Assembly: GCA_937902805.1 (NCBI GenBank)
Contig: CALEMB010000157.1
Location: 1 to 24,754, forward strand
From: an uncultured Bacteroidales bacterium
Lineage (GTDB): Bacteria; Bacteroidota; Bacteroidia; Bacteroidales; F082
Direction of reading: 5' to 3'
Length of the DNA: 24,754 bases
Under the pieces are notes generated by a model that worked only from the letters and a program-made list of their open reading frames with translations, ran no database searches and was not told where the DNA came from. The translations under genes and the position numbers were made by a program. The first letter of the stretch is position 1. The number at the start of each line of letters is the position of its first letter. This document shows, piece by piece, positions 7,447 to 16,293 of this stretch.

Positions 7447-8949
7447 ATGAAAAGCAAGCTGTTTGGTGTTCTGTTACTGATTGAGGCGGCAGCGCTTCTG
7501 CTGACGGCGGCGGTGGCATTATACTATCAGCGCATGGTGGGGGAGGGCGATGCACATTATTTCCTTTTGACGGCAGGTCTGACGGGTGCTATAGGCTTGT
7601 TGCTCTACAGCATTGGCAAGATGAGCAAGTATGGCACCCTGCAAATCCGTGACACCTTCTTCGTGGTGGCTTTGTCGTGGGTGCTGTTCTCGTTTTTCGG
7701 GATGCTGCCCTTCCTCATGTATGGCACGGTCGACAATGTCACGGATGCCTTTTTTGAGACCATGTCGGGCTTTTCCACCACGGGTGCTACTATCCTTGAC
7801 AATATCGACCGGCAGCCGCATGGCATTCTCTTTTGGCGCAGCCTGATGCAATGGCTGGGCGGCTTGGGTGTCGTGGTGTTCACCTTGGCCTTCATTCCAT
7901 CGGTGGCCAAAGGCTCAAAGAAGATGTCGTTGTTTGCTGCCGAGGCACCAGGCTTAAGCGTGGAGAAACTGGCTCCTACCATGGGTGCAACCTCACGTTT
8001 GCTTTGGATTATCTACATCTTCTTGACATTGCTGTGCACCGTTGCCTACCGCTTGGGTCCTATGAACACCTTCGATGCAGTGTGCCATGCCATGACGACG
8101 ATAGCCACTGGTGGTTTCAGCACGCATCAGGCCAGTATCGGCTATTTCCAGTCCAACTATGTCGAATGGGTGTGCTGCTTGTTCATGTTGCTCTCGGGCA
8201 TCAACTTCGCGATGTACCATTTCCTGTTCAACCGTCGTTTTGATGTCATCAAACGCAACGAGGAAGTGCGTTGGTATCTGTTGGCCATCCTCGGCTTTGC
8301 CTTGCTGTTCATGTTTCGTTTCTACTTCGCCCCGCATTTTAACAACATCACGGAGGAGCAACTGGCGTCGCATCCCCAGACGTGGTGGGATAGGGTCCGC
8401 ATCTCGTTGTTCCATGTCATTGCCTTGCTGTCGAACACGGGCTTCCAGAGCAGCAACTATGACTACGACCTTTGGGGCCGGCTTTTCCTTATCCCTACCG
8501 TTGTGCTGATGGTGGTAGGCGGTTGTGCTGGATCCACCAGCGGCGGTATCAAGATGGTGCGTGTTATCGTGTTGCTCAAATACATCAAGAAGACCGTTAA
8601 CGAGTTGATTCACTCGTCGAGCATGTACACCATCAAAATCTCGGGGCAGATTGTGGAAGACCTCAGCCTGAAGCGCGTGTTGTCGTTTTTCTCGCTGTTC
8701 ATCATCGTCTTTATGGTCAACGTGGTGATGCTATCGGCCTTTGGCATGAGCCTTGAGGAGGGCGCCATCTCCTTCCTGACCTGTTTCAGCAATTATGGTC
8801 CTGGTTCTGGCATCACGGGACCGAGTGGCAATTTCGATGCCATCCCCGTTGCCGCCAAATGGCTGCTCTCGTTCGACATGCTGGTGGGCCGTCTTGAAAT
8901 CTTCACGATTTTACTGCTCTTCACACGTAGTTTCTGGCGGGCGAAGTAA
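7447..8949 (+). CDS. trkH: TrkH-family potassium uptake channel subunit
   Basis: This is an integral membrane subunit of a Trk/Ktr-type potassium transporter. The 500-residue protein has the four M1-P-M2 repeats, and all four filter-loop sequences with their conserved glycine are visible in order: GFSTTGATIL, IATGGFST, LSNTGFQSS and FSNYGPGSG. GCAGSTSGGIKMVR, another family signature, lies before the fourth repeat. The partner TrkA/KtrA regulatory subunit is not next to it. The frame opens 2 codons upstream at a TTG (7441), but ATG at 7447 gives the usual N-terminus, MKSKLFGVLLLIEAAALL. No TAnnTTTG element lies in the 120 bases upstream, which hold repeats instead, so it may rely on read-through from yidC. 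Confidence 0.95.
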   Translation: MKSKLFGVLLLIEAAALLLTAAVALYYQRMVGEGDAHYFLLTAGLTGAIGLLLYSIGKMSKYGTLQIRDTFFVVALSWVLFSFFGMLPFLMYGTVDNVTDAFFETMSGFSTTGATILDNIDRQPHGILFWRSLMQWLGGLGVVVFTLAFIPSVAKGSKKMSLFAAEAPGLSVEKLAPTMGATSRLLWIIYIFLTLLCTVAYRLGPMNTFDAVCHAMTTIATGGFSTHQASIGYFQSNYVEWVCCLFMLLSGINFAMYHFLFNRRFDVIKRNEEVRWYLLAILGFALLFMFRFYFAPHFNNITEEQLASHPQTWWDRVRISLFHVIALLSNTGFQSSNYDYDLWGRLFLIPTVVLMVVGGCAGSTSGGIKMVRVIVLLKYIKKTVNELIHSSSMYTIKISGQIVEDLSLKRVLSFFSLFIIVFMVNVVMLSAFGMSLEEGAISFLTCFSNYGPGSGITGPSGNFDAIPVAAKWLLSFDMLVGRLEIFTILLLFTRSFWRAK

Positions 8950-8983
8950 AGGAACTATAATCCATTCTGAGTATCGGCTCTAG

Positions 8984-9913
8984 TCATATTCCTCCCGCAA
9001 TATTGTTTTTGATGAGATAGAAGTATATGCCAATGCATATTATAAGTAGAAGGATTCCTAAAACCATGTAATACAACACCAACGCCAATAGGCTTCTCCA
9101 AGCGGTTTTGGCGATGCTGAACCCCATCATCCTTCGGAAGCAAGCGGTAAAGGCCGCAATGGTGACAAGGGGGATGAAGTCGGTCATGGTACCAGCGACG
9201 TTTTGTGAGAGGGGATATACCAGGCTGGTCAGACATCGGTAGAGAACCACCATGACCATCGCATAGGCGATGGCGACCAAATATTCTGCTCGATAATAGC
9301 GTTTTCTGTTGCTTTTTCCGTACCATGCCCTGGTGGCGAAAAGGAAAAGGGGAATCGTTAGCATGGTTACGGTGGTGTAACGGGTATAGTATATCTTAAC
9401 CCCCTTGCCAACCAACTTTTTTATGTCATTGAAGCGTGCGAGGGCCATTTGGGTTTTCTCATCCAAATCGCTTTCGATTGTTATTTCGGAGTCCTTGATT
9501 TTTTGCTCTATCTCTTGAATATCGCCGCGACTGCCTGTGAAGGTAAACAGCAAGATATAGACCGTCAAGGCGAAAAACAGCATAGGGAAGGGGGAGAAGT
9601 AGCTTCTGCGCTTTCCGTTGAGCAACTCCACTACCATTGCACCGGGTCGTGAGAACAGGTTCTTTAACGTGAACCAGATACCACCGTCTTTGCTCGTGAA
9701 GGCAGCAATGAGGTTCTCGAAAATGAAGCGCATGGTGAAGCGTCCCGTATCGGCGCTTTGTCCGCATTCAGGACAGAACTTCCCCTCGAACTCAGTGCCG
9801 CAGTTGAGGCACTTGTGGGTCTTGACTTCGAGGTGGGTCTTTGGTTGTATTTCGGTCTGAGACTCAGTCTGTATTTCGTCGATTTGCGCTTTGTTCTGTA
9901 TTTTGTTTTCCAT
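8984..9913 (-). CDS. DUF3667 family membrane protein with N-terminal zinc ribbon
   Basis: The protein has 309 residues. After a Gln/Thr/Lys-rich leader of 30 residues comes a zinc-ribbon: Cys35-x2-Cys38 and Cys47-x2-Cys50 (KCLNCGTEF and FCPECGQ). This is followed by the family signature region RFTMRFIFENL, FSRPGAMVVELLNGKRRSYFSPF, and then several hydrophobic helices up to the C-terminus. This order defines DUF3667, a Bacteroidota family of unknown function. The cysteines should bind zinc in the cytoplasm. The gene converges on trkH with a gap of only 34 bases and has its own promoter at 9934-9961. No operon partner is visible. Confidence 0.88.
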   Translation of the reverse strand: MENKIQNKAQIDEIQTESQTEIQPKTHLEVKTHKCLNCGTEFEGKFCPECGQSADTGRFTMRFIFENLIAAFTSKDGGIWFTLKNLFSRPGAMVVELLNGKRRSYFSPFPMLFFALTVYILLFTFTGSRGDIQEIEQKIKDSEITIESDLDEKTQMALARFNDIKKLVGKGVKIYYTRYTTVTMLTIPLFLFATRAWYGKSNRKRYYRAEYLVAIAYAMVMVVLYRCLTSLVYPLSQNVAGTMTDFIPLVTIAAFTACFRRMMGFSIAKTAWRSLLALVLYYMVLGILLLIICIGIYFYLIKNNIAGGI

Positions 9914-9933
9914 GGAAGTCGGGTTTTTCGGGG

Positions 9934-9961
9934 CAAAGGTAGGGAAAAAGTAGTTCGCAAA
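9934..9961 (-). promoter_or_regulatory. Bacteroidota promoter for the DUF3667 gene
   Basis: On the minus strand TACCTTTG (9934-9941) matches TAnnTTTG. A TTTG -33 element (CAAA at 9958-9961 on the plus strand) lies 16 bases upstream. It is 20 bases before the ATG at 9913. Confidence 0.7.
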
Positions 9962-9973
9962 TAGTAATTTTTG

Positions 9974-9981
9974 TATCTTTG
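9974..9981 (+). promoter_or_regulatory. Bacteroidota -7 element for the hsdM transcript
   Basis: TATCTTTG matches TAnnTTTG exactly and is 51 bases before the hsdM ATG. It is divergent from, and only about 33 bases away from, the DUF3667 -7 element, so the -33 regions of the two promoters share the same stretch. Confidence 0.75.
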
Positions 9982-10032
9982 CAAAACTCTGTTACGCTAA
10001 GACTAGAGACGAACCGATAGAGCAATAGCATT

Positions 10033-11601
10033 ATGGCAAAACAAACCAAACCCAATAAAAAGCAAGAGAAAACTATGGAGGCGGCCCTCTGGGAGTCGTG
10101 CAACAAACTGCGCGGTGCCGTGGAACCTGCCGAATATAAGCATGTAGTATTGAGCCTTATCTTTCTCAAATATGCTGGCGACCGTTTTGAGCAACGCAAG
10201 CAGGAACTCGTTGAACAAGGGCTGAAGGAATATATCGACCAAGTGGAGTTCTATACGGCGGAGAATGTGTTTTACTTGACGCCAGAATGCCGCTGGACCT
10301 ACATCATGGAGAACGCCAAGCAGTCCAACATCTTCCAAATCATCGATGACGCACTCACCAACATCGAGAAGATGAACAAGCAACTGGCCGGCGCATTGCC
10401 GAGCAACTACTACTCCAACCTCGGTTTGGACAAGACCAAGTTTGCCTCGCTACTCGACGAAATCAACAAGCTGGATACCGTCAAAGACTCGGAGAATGAT
10501 TTAATTGGACGTGTTTATGAGTATTTCTTGGGTAAGTTCGCTATTGCAGAAGGTAAGGGTAAGGGAGAATATTACACGCCAAAATCCATTGTCAACCTCA
10601 TTGCTGAGCTCATTGAGCCGTATGATGGCAAGATATATGACCCCTGTTGTGGTTCTGGTGGTATGTTTGTGCAGTCGATGAAATTTGTGAAGGCCCACCA
10701 TGGCAACCAGAAGAACGTGAGCGTTTATGGCCAGGAAAACACCAACACCACCTTCAAGCTGGCCCGCATGAACCTCGCTATCCGTGGCATTTCGGCTGAC
10801 ATCAAGCAAGGCGACACTTTCCACAACGACCAGCACAAAGACCTGAAAGCCGACTACATCATGGCTAATCCTCCTTTCAACCAAAAGGACTGGCGTGAAG
10901 AGAACCAACTCACCAACGATGCCCGCTGGAGTGGCTACGAACTGCCGCCCACCTCGAACGCCAACTACGGCTGGATTTTGAACATCCTTTCCAAACTCTC
11001 CACCAACGGTGTGGCGGGTTTCCTGTTGGCCAACGGGGCTTTGAGTGCCGATGGCACCGAGTTGGCCATCCGTCGCAAACTCATCGAGAACGACAAGGTG
11101 GAAGCCATCCTCATCCTGCCGAGAAACCTGTTTTATTCCACCGATATCAGCGTGACGCTGTGGATCTTGAACAACAACAAGAAAGCGCGTGTGGTGAAGA
11201 AAAACGGTGTGGAGATGCATTACCGCGACCGCGAGGGCGAAGTGCTGTTTATGGACTTACGGCAGATGGGTATTCCGTTTGAGAAGAAATATATCGAGCT
11301 GGACCCTGAGACACGCGACACCGTGACCCGCACCTACCACAACTGGCAGCAGGAAGGCTACGAACAAACCTATAAGGACACACCGGAATTCTGTCAGTCG
11401 GTAAAGATGCAGACCATAGCGGAAAAAGGCTATTCGTTGGTGCCGAGCAAGTACATCGAGTTTGTCAACCGCGACGAGCAAATCGACTTCGACACGAAGA
11501 TGAAAGAGTTGCAAGCCGAGATGCACGACTTGATGCGGCAGGAGGAAGAGAGCAAGCAGGAACTGAAGAACCTCTTTGAAAAGTTAGGGTACACACTATG
11601 A
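10033..11601 (+). CDS. hsdM: Type I restriction-modification system DNA methyltransferase subunit HsdM
   Basis: HsdM transfers methyl groups from S-adenosylmethionine to N6 of adenine in the site read by HsdS. Two HsdM join one HsdS. In 522 residues there is an N-terminal helical HsdM_N domain (about 12-150) with WESCNKLRGAVEPAEYKHVV, then GEYYTP at 178-183, the AdoMet-binding motif I DPCCGSGG at 203-210 and the catalytic NPPF at 279-282, and a C-terminal helical region. Length and motifs are normal, so it should be active. It is the first gene of the defence island behind its own promoter. Its stop overlaps the next gene's start as ATGA, so the Fic protein is translationally coupled to it. 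Confidence 0.97.
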   Translation: MAKQTKPNKKQEKTMEAALWESCNKLRGAVEPAEYKHVVLSLIFLKYAGDRFEQRKQELVEQGLKEYIDQVEFYTAENVFYLTPECRWTYIMENAKQSNIFQIIDDALTNIEKMNKQLAGALPSNYYSNLGLDKTKFASLLDEINKLDTVKDSENDLIGRVYEYFLGKFAIAEGKGKGEYYTPKSIVNLIAELIEPYDGKIYDPCCGSGGMFVQSMKFVKAHHGNQKNVSVYGQENTNTTFKLARMNLAIRGISADIKQGDTFHNDQHKDLKADYIMANPPFNQKDWREENQLTNDARWSGYELPPTSNANYGWILNILSKLSTNGVAGFLLANGALSADGTELAIRRKLIENDKVEAILILPRNLFYSTDISVTLWILNNNKKARVVKKNGVEMHYRDREGEVLFMDLRQMGIPFEKKYIELDPETRDTVTRTYHNWQQEGYEQTYKDTPEFCQSVKMQTIAEKGYSLVPSKYIEFVNRDEQIDFDTKMKELQAEMHDLMRQEEESKQELKNLFEKLGYTL

Positions 11602-12473
11602 GCAAGAAATCCATACGTTTCTATAACGACTATGAGGTTCGTGCCGTCTGGGACGAGGAGAACACCAAATGGTGGTTCTCTGCCACAGATATTGTTAGGG
11701 CCATCAACGACGAAGAGGACTACAAGAAAGCCGGTAACTATTGGCGTTGGCTGAAAAAGAAATTGACAGGGGAAGGCATTCAACTCGTGAGTGTCACTCA
11801 CGACTTCAAATTTATGGCTCCCGACGGCAAGCAGCGCAATGCCGATGCGTTAGATGCCGGATGTGTGCAGACCTTGGCTCAACACTACCCCAACAACCGT
11901 GCGAACGCTTTTCTCAACTGGTTTGTATATAGCGACAACACCATCGACGGACAAAGCAAAAAGAAAGCATATACCTTAATTGAAAGTGGCATTCTTGACG
12001 GCATGAAACCAGGCACCGTTGAATGTCTGCAACAGATACATGCCTATATCTTCGGAGGTCTTTACGACTTTGCGGGAAAAATACGCACCAAGACCATCTC
12101 GAAAGGCGGCACCGTTTTTTGTCGTGCTGAATACCTGATGCAAAACTTAGTGACCATCGAGCAGATGCCGCAAACGACTTTCGAAGAGATTGTGGACAAA
12201 TACGTGGAGATGAACGTGGCGCATCCTTTTATGGAAGGCAACGGACGTTCCACGCGCATCTGGCTCGATCTGATATTCAAGCAGTCGCTGAAGAAATGCG
12301 TGGACTGGAGCAAGATAGACAAGAAAGACTATCTGGATGCCATGCACCGCAGCGTGACGGATGCCTCACGTATCAAAGCCCTCTTGCAGCAGGCCTTGAC
12401 CGACCGCATCGACGACCGTGAAATCTTCATGAAGGGCATTGATTATTCATACTATTACGAGCAGGAGGACTAA
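11598..12473 (+). CDS. BRO-N/Fic fusion protein (probable AMP-transferase, NmFic-like class III)
   Basis: The N-terminal domain (about 1-110; IRFYNDYEVRAVWDEE, WWFSATDIVRAI, WRWLKKKL) resembles the BRO-N/phage antirepressor family, which often accompanies type I loci. The rest is a Fic domain. FGGLYDFAGKIR at 152-163 and the flap region SKGGTVF precede the active site HPFMEGNGRSTR at 209-220. Histidine 209 would be the catalytic base that drives transfer of AMP to a target side chain. The C-terminus SYYYEQ (Ser284, Glu288) lines up with the inhibitory (S/T)xxxE(G/N) helix of class III Fic proteins such as NmFic, but has Gln in the last place and ends two residues later. Known class III relatives modify gyrase or topoisomerase IV. 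The target here is unknown. It lies between hsdM and hsdS, overlapping hsdM. Confidence 0.88.
   Translation: MSKKSIRFYNDYEVRAVWDEENTKWWFSATDIVRAINDEEDYKKAGNYWRWLKKKLTGEGIQLVSVTHDFKFMAPDGKQRNADALDAGCVQTLAQHYPNNRANAFLNWFVYSDNTIDGQSKKKAYTLIESGILDGMKPGTVECLQQIHAYIFGGLYDFAGKIRTKTISKGGTVFCRAEYLMQNLVTIEQMPQTTFEEIVDKYVEMNVAHPFMEGNGRSTRIWLDLIFKQSLKKCVDWSKIDKKDYLDAMHRSVTDASRIKALLQQALTDRIDDREIFMKGIDYSYYYEQED
12463..12468 (+). promoter_or_regulatory. Strong Shine-Dalgarno before hsdS
   Basis: AGGAGG lies within the last codons of the fic gene, 8 bases before the hsdS ATG at 12477. Such a full match is uncommon in Bacteroidota and supports this start. Confidence 0.7.
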
Positions 12474-12476
12474 GTC

Positions 12477-13613
12477 ATGGAATACCAGCGTTTAGGCGAC
12501 TATATCAGAGAGGTGAACGTCCGCAACAGCGAGTTGAAGGTGACGAACTTGCTTGGGTTGAGTATTGAGAAGAAATTCATTCCTTCCATTGCCAATACTA
12601 TTGGAACGGATATGTCGGTATATAAGATTGTTCGGCCAATGCAGTTTGCCTACGTCCCTGTCACTTCGCGCAATGGAGATAAAATAACGATTGCATTAAA
12701 TAAAGGTGACGATTCTGCCATCATTTCGCAAGCCTACACCATTTTTGATGTAAATGACAAAGAAGCATTGTTGCCCGAATACCTGATGATGTGGTTCCGC
12801 CGTCCTGAGTTTGACCGCTATGCCCGTTTCCATTCCCACGGAAGTGCGCGAGAGGTGTTCGATTGGGACGAATTATGTGAGGTGCGCCTCCCCATCCCTT
12901 CCATTGCCCGCCAGCGTGAAATCGTGGAAGAGTACGAAACGCTGAGCCGCCGCATCTGCCTCAACGAGCAGATGATTGCCCGTTTGGAAGAGACCGCGCA
13001 GGCCTTGTACCGCAAGATGTTCGTGGACGGGATTGACAAGGAGAATCTGCCGGAGGGGTGGAGAATGGGGATGATTGGAGAGTATTGTAAAGAGATGAAA
13101 TCTGGTGGTACACCAAGTAGAAGTCACAATGAATTTTGGGACGATAAAGATTATCCTTGGTTGAAATCAGGCGAGGTACATAATAACATCATTATTAGTG
13201 TTGAAGAATACATCAGTCAAGCAGGATTAGAAAATAGTTCTGCGAAGATTATTCCTCGTGGAGCTGTTGTGATGGCAATGTATGGTGCCACTGCAGCACA
13301 AGTTGCATATTTGGATTGTGACACAACGACAAATCAAGCATGTTGTAATATGCTTTGTTACAGCAAGGAAGATGCTGCATATTTATTCTTCCATCTTTTG
13401 GCTAACCAAGAAGAAATTAAAAAATTAGCTAATGGTGGAGCGCAGGAAAACCTTAGTCAAGAATTGATAGCACAACAACCAATGTTTATTTTTGATGATA
13501 AAGAGAAAAAGGCCATGTTTGTGCCGATACTTGATAATCTAATTGTACTATATAAAGAGAACGAGAAATTAACTGAATTACAGTCTTTGCTATTGGCGAG
13601 GATGGGGAAATGA
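12477..13613 (+). CDS. hsdS: Type I restriction-modification specificity subunit HsdS
   Basis: HsdS recognises the bipartite DNA target and holds two HsdM and two HsdR. The 378 residues show two half-units. Target-recognition domain 1 spans about 1-150 and ends in LPIPSIARQREIVEEYETLSRRI, the first coiled-coil spacer. A second start-like segment, LPEGWRMGMIGEYCKEMKSGGTPSR, opens domain 2 at about 191, followed by GAVVMAMYGATAAQVAYLD and a final short coiled coil. Both domains look complete. Base composition changes inside the gene: from about 13,070, where domain 2 begins, the DNA becomes clearly AT-richer, as if domain 2 had been swapped in. No second hsdS or inverted partial copy lies in the window to feed shuffling. 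Confidence 0.95.
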   Translation: MEYQRLGDYIREVNVRNSELKVTNLLGLSIEKKFIPSIANTIGTDMSVYKIVRPMQFAYVPVTSRNGDKITIALNKGDDSAIISQAYTIFDVNDKEALLPEYLMMWFRRPEFDRYARFHSHGSAREVFDWDELCEVRLPIPSIARQREIVEEYETLSRRICLNEQMIARLEETAQALYRKMFVDGIDKENLPEGWRMGMIGEYCKEMKSGGTPSRSHNEFWDDKDYPWLKSGEVHNNIIISVEEYISQAGLENSSAKIIPRGAVVMAMYGATAAQVAYLDCDTTTNQACCNMLCYSKEDAAYLFFHLLANQEEIKKLANGGAQENLSQELIAQQPMFIFDDKEKKAMFVPILDNLIVLYKENEKLTELQSLLLARMGK

Positions 13614-13628
13614 TAATAGAAACTAAAT

Positions 13629-15704
13629 ATGCTAACATTATCGGGAGTATATTCGACGGATGGAATCTCTAAAACGGGTGTAAAGATTGCGATTGGTGCT
13701 TTATTTGATATGGTTTGGAAAGGTTCGGAAGGGGTTCCATCAAATCTTTCTCACGATATTCATAGGTTTGTTGGTTGGACTAAAATAACAGGCCTGTATG
13801 TTTCCCATGAGCTTTCTTATGTAATTGGCCATACTTTTATTCCTGAAAACAATTCTGAATCAGAATACCTTAATAAGATGCGTATTAGTTTTCTTAAAAG
13901 CCAAATGTTTGAGCGTATTAACCAGTATCATTCTGCTTTTCTGAAAGAACTAAATCAATTTGGCATTGATTGTGACAAAGGTAAATTCTTTTGCAATGGG
14001 TTGGTTATGTTTGGGTATCCCAGCATTGTTGATAGAACTTTTCCATTGTTAAATGGGAAAAAAGACAAAGATGGTTTAATCATGTTGAAGGATTTGTTTG
14101 ATGCTTTTGATTATAAAGGTCAAGGGGTTTTTGCAAGCAAGACATCGAACATTGCAATTATGCTTCATCCCTATTTTAGGAAGTCTTTTTCAAGGTATAA
14201 TAATTTCAATTCTGAGTTTCTTGATGAATTATTCAAACTATTTACAACAAATCAAACAATTAAAGTTAGAATTGATGAAGATTTTGTTGGATATAGTCCG
14301 TCTTACATTAAGAGTTTAGAGTTCGAGTATTGGTTTGGGCCAAAATACGACGATGATATATCCCAAATACCAACGGAAGTAACTTGTTATAAATCATCAG
14401 AAATAGAAAAGCTATATAATCAAGTGGATAAGACTGAATTTGTTTGGCAGAATAAAGACGGGAAATACCAATTTGAAATGGAGGAGGTGACTGATTCAGA
14501 CGCTCCAACACTTGATTCCGAACAATTTGCTTGTCGTTATATGCATTCTATTTATGATTCCAACAATGGTGTATTCGATCATTTTGATGGAGCTATTAGA
14601 CAATACGACCTCGATGCAATCTGTGAGAGAATAGAAAAACCCATCAACCAAGTGGGACATAACGCAAAATATACTAAACTATTTAGACTTGATGGGAACA
14701 TACAACTATCCACATGGAAAAGTCTTATAACTAATTATTTAAAGAATAACTATGATATTTATAGATATTTTGGGATGGATGTGCCGCAAATCCAAAAGCA
14801 AAAAAATGAAGAAAATGTAGCGAGAATAGAGAAATATGTGCCATATTCCATTAATAAAGGTAATGGTGTGAGACTATATGTATCGTGTCATGAGAAATTT
14901 GAATGTGATACAGATTTTTCATTTTGCTCTTCGGATATTATGACAACATATGATGGAAAAATAGAAGCTGTTGAATTTGAGACAATTAACATTGCAAAAG
15001 CAATTAGAAGAATGGGTGGTATTATCGATTATCCGAAATGTGCTTTTTGTACTTGTGAAGACAACTATTATAATATTCCTCAAATTTACCATGGTGGAGA
15101 AAACGTATCAAAAAATGTCAATATAACTGTAAATGCGATAAGATTTTTAGTGGGTAAGCTTTCTGAAAAAGGGAGAAACAGCATATATTCATTCTCATTA
15201 TCATGGAATATGGATAACAGACTTGTTTCTATAAGTTTTATGGGGCATGTTGACGATTTAAATGAATGGATACATTCATTTGGTGATATTTCGGTTGATA
15301 AAAATGGTTTTAATGAATGGTTGGAAAAACAAGTTGTATTTATCCATACTCATGGGGCGGATTCTCCTACTCCAATGAATTCATCACATATTAAACAAGA
15401 TGGAATGCTATTTTTCCAACGTAGGGCAATCAATAATGATGTTGAGATAAAAGGTATACAATACGATAAAGATTCAAATGGAATAGCTTTGGAACTGATG
15501 ATTGACGAAGATAAACCCGAATTGGCAGAATTAGTTAGAAACAATGATTTATCATATACTTATACTAGTATTGTGAATCATGCGATTTGTGAGAAAACTA
15601 ATAATGACTATTTGGATAGTCAACTGATTTCATCAATTGGAGAAACAACAGCAATATTAGATGATGTTAGAATTCAAGGGTTTGTTTGGAAAAGACAGCA
15701 ATAG
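13629..15704 (+). CDS. Unrecognised 691-residue protein in the defence island
   Basis: I do not recognise this protein. It is predicted to be soluble, with no signal peptide, no long hydrophobic helix and no Walker, nuclease or helicase motif that I can name. Visible landmarks are SNLSHDIHRFVGW near the N-terminus, the stretch LEFEYWFGPKYDDDI, a central RYMHSIYDSNNGVFDHFDGA, a Cys pair in CAFCTCEDNYY, and near the C-terminus IHTHGADSPTPMNSSH. The His/Asp-rich pieces could be catalytic, but this is only suspicion. Codons are strongly AT-rich; line 14221-14280 has 13 G or C of 60, against 36 of 60 in hsdR at 20101-20160. It starts 15 bases after hsdS, so it rides on the hsdM transcript. The likely role is anti-phage, inferred only from position. 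Confidence 0.85.
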   Translation: MLTLSGVYSTDGISKTGVKIAIGALFDMVWKGSEGVPSNLSHDIHRFVGWTKITGLYVSHELSYVIGHTFIPENNSESEYLNKMRISFLKSQMFERINQYHSAFLKELNQFGIDCDKGKFFCNGLVMFGYPSIVDRTFPLLNGKKDKDGLIMLKDLFDAFDYKGQGVFASKTSNIAIMLHPYFRKSFSRYNNFNSEFLDELFKLFTTNQTIKVRIDEDFVGYSPSYIKSLEFEYWFGPKYDDDISQIPTEVTCYKSSEIEKLYNQVDKTEFVWQNKDGKYQFEMEEVTDSDAPTLDSEQFACRYMHSIYDSNNGVFDHFDGAIRQYDLDAICERIEKPINQVGHNAKYTKLFRLDGNIQLSTWKSLITNYLKNNYDIYRYFGMDVPQIQKQKNEENVARIEKYVPYSINKGNGVRLYVSCHEKFECDTDFSFCSSDIMTTYDGKIEAVEFETINIAKAIRRMGGIIDYPKCAFCTCEDNYYNIPQIYHGGENVSKNVNITVNAIRFLVGKLSEKGRNSIYSFSLSWNMDNRLVSISFMGHVDDLNEWIHSFGDISVDKNGFNEWLEKQVVFIHTHGADSPTPMNSSHIKQDGMLFFQRRAINNDVEIKGIQYDKDSNGIALELMIDEDKPELAELVRNNDLSYTYTSIVNHAICEKTNNDYLDSQLISSIGETTAILDDVRIQGFVWKRQQ

Positions 15705-15779
15705 AAAAACAGAATAGAAGGGCTGTTTAAGTAACAATACCAATTCATAAAATAGACAGCTTTATTACAAATAATAATT

Positions 15780-16202
15780 ATGACGCAAAGAGAAAAACTA
15801 GATAAAATACTGAATGGCCTAATGTCTCGCCTTCCCAAAAGATATGAGACTGGAACAGATAACAAAATTCTAACCTTTGAGTTTTTATGCTCCGTATTAT
15901 TTAAAGATGAAAACATGGAGCCTTGGGAAGTCGCCAGTCTAAAGGATGTTTTAATGCAGGATGGGTATATTGAAATGGTTGATGTTGAAGGTGTTAGTAT
16001 TCCTAATATCACTCACACAGGAAAAAAGTTTATCCTTGACGGTGGTTATAAAATAGAACAGGAAAGAAAGAATAAGCAGGATGAACTTGTAAAGACAAGT
16101 ATTGAAAGCAATAAAAGAAGCAAAATAGCGGTCTGGATCGCATCAATCTCTTTAGTTGTTGCAATACTTGCATTAGTATTTCAAATCATCAATAAGTGTT
16201 GA
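15780..16202 (+). CDS. Small protein with C-terminal membrane anchor, possible partner of the 691-residue protein
   Basis: This 140-residue protein has an N-terminal soluble domain of about 90 residues (helices LDKILNGLMSRL and EVASLKDVLMQDGYI, then ITHTGKKFILDGGY). The last part resembles the wing of a winged-helix domain. A charged linker (91-115) leads to a single hydrophobic helix at about 116-136 (IAVWIASISLVVAILALVF) and a short INKC end. I do not know a named family. It is as AT-rich as the 691-residue gene, lies 75 bases after it, and precedes the promoter of rloA, so the two AT-rich genes form a unit. A small cytoplasmic sensor with a membrane tail would suit an effector that harms the membrane, but there is no direct evidence for that. 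No TAnnTTTG element is seen in the gap. Confidence 0.8.
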   Translation: MTQREKLDKILNGLMSRLPKRYETGTDNKILTFEFLCSVLFKDENMEPWEVASLKDVLMQDGYIEMVDVEGVSIPNITHTGKKFILDGGYKIEQERKNKQDELVKTSIESNKRSKIAVWIASISLVVAILALVFQIINKC

Positions 16203-16293
16203 GAGCCATCCAATCACCATGAAGAAAGCCAAAGAAAAGATGTTTTATTTCTAAAATTTGCGCAAAATCATCAAATTTCGAAAATAAAATACA

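Noticed and set aside
12477..13613. Phase-variable hsdS by inversion
   Set aside because: There is no second hsdS, no inverted partial copy and no recombinase gene in the window to support shuffling.
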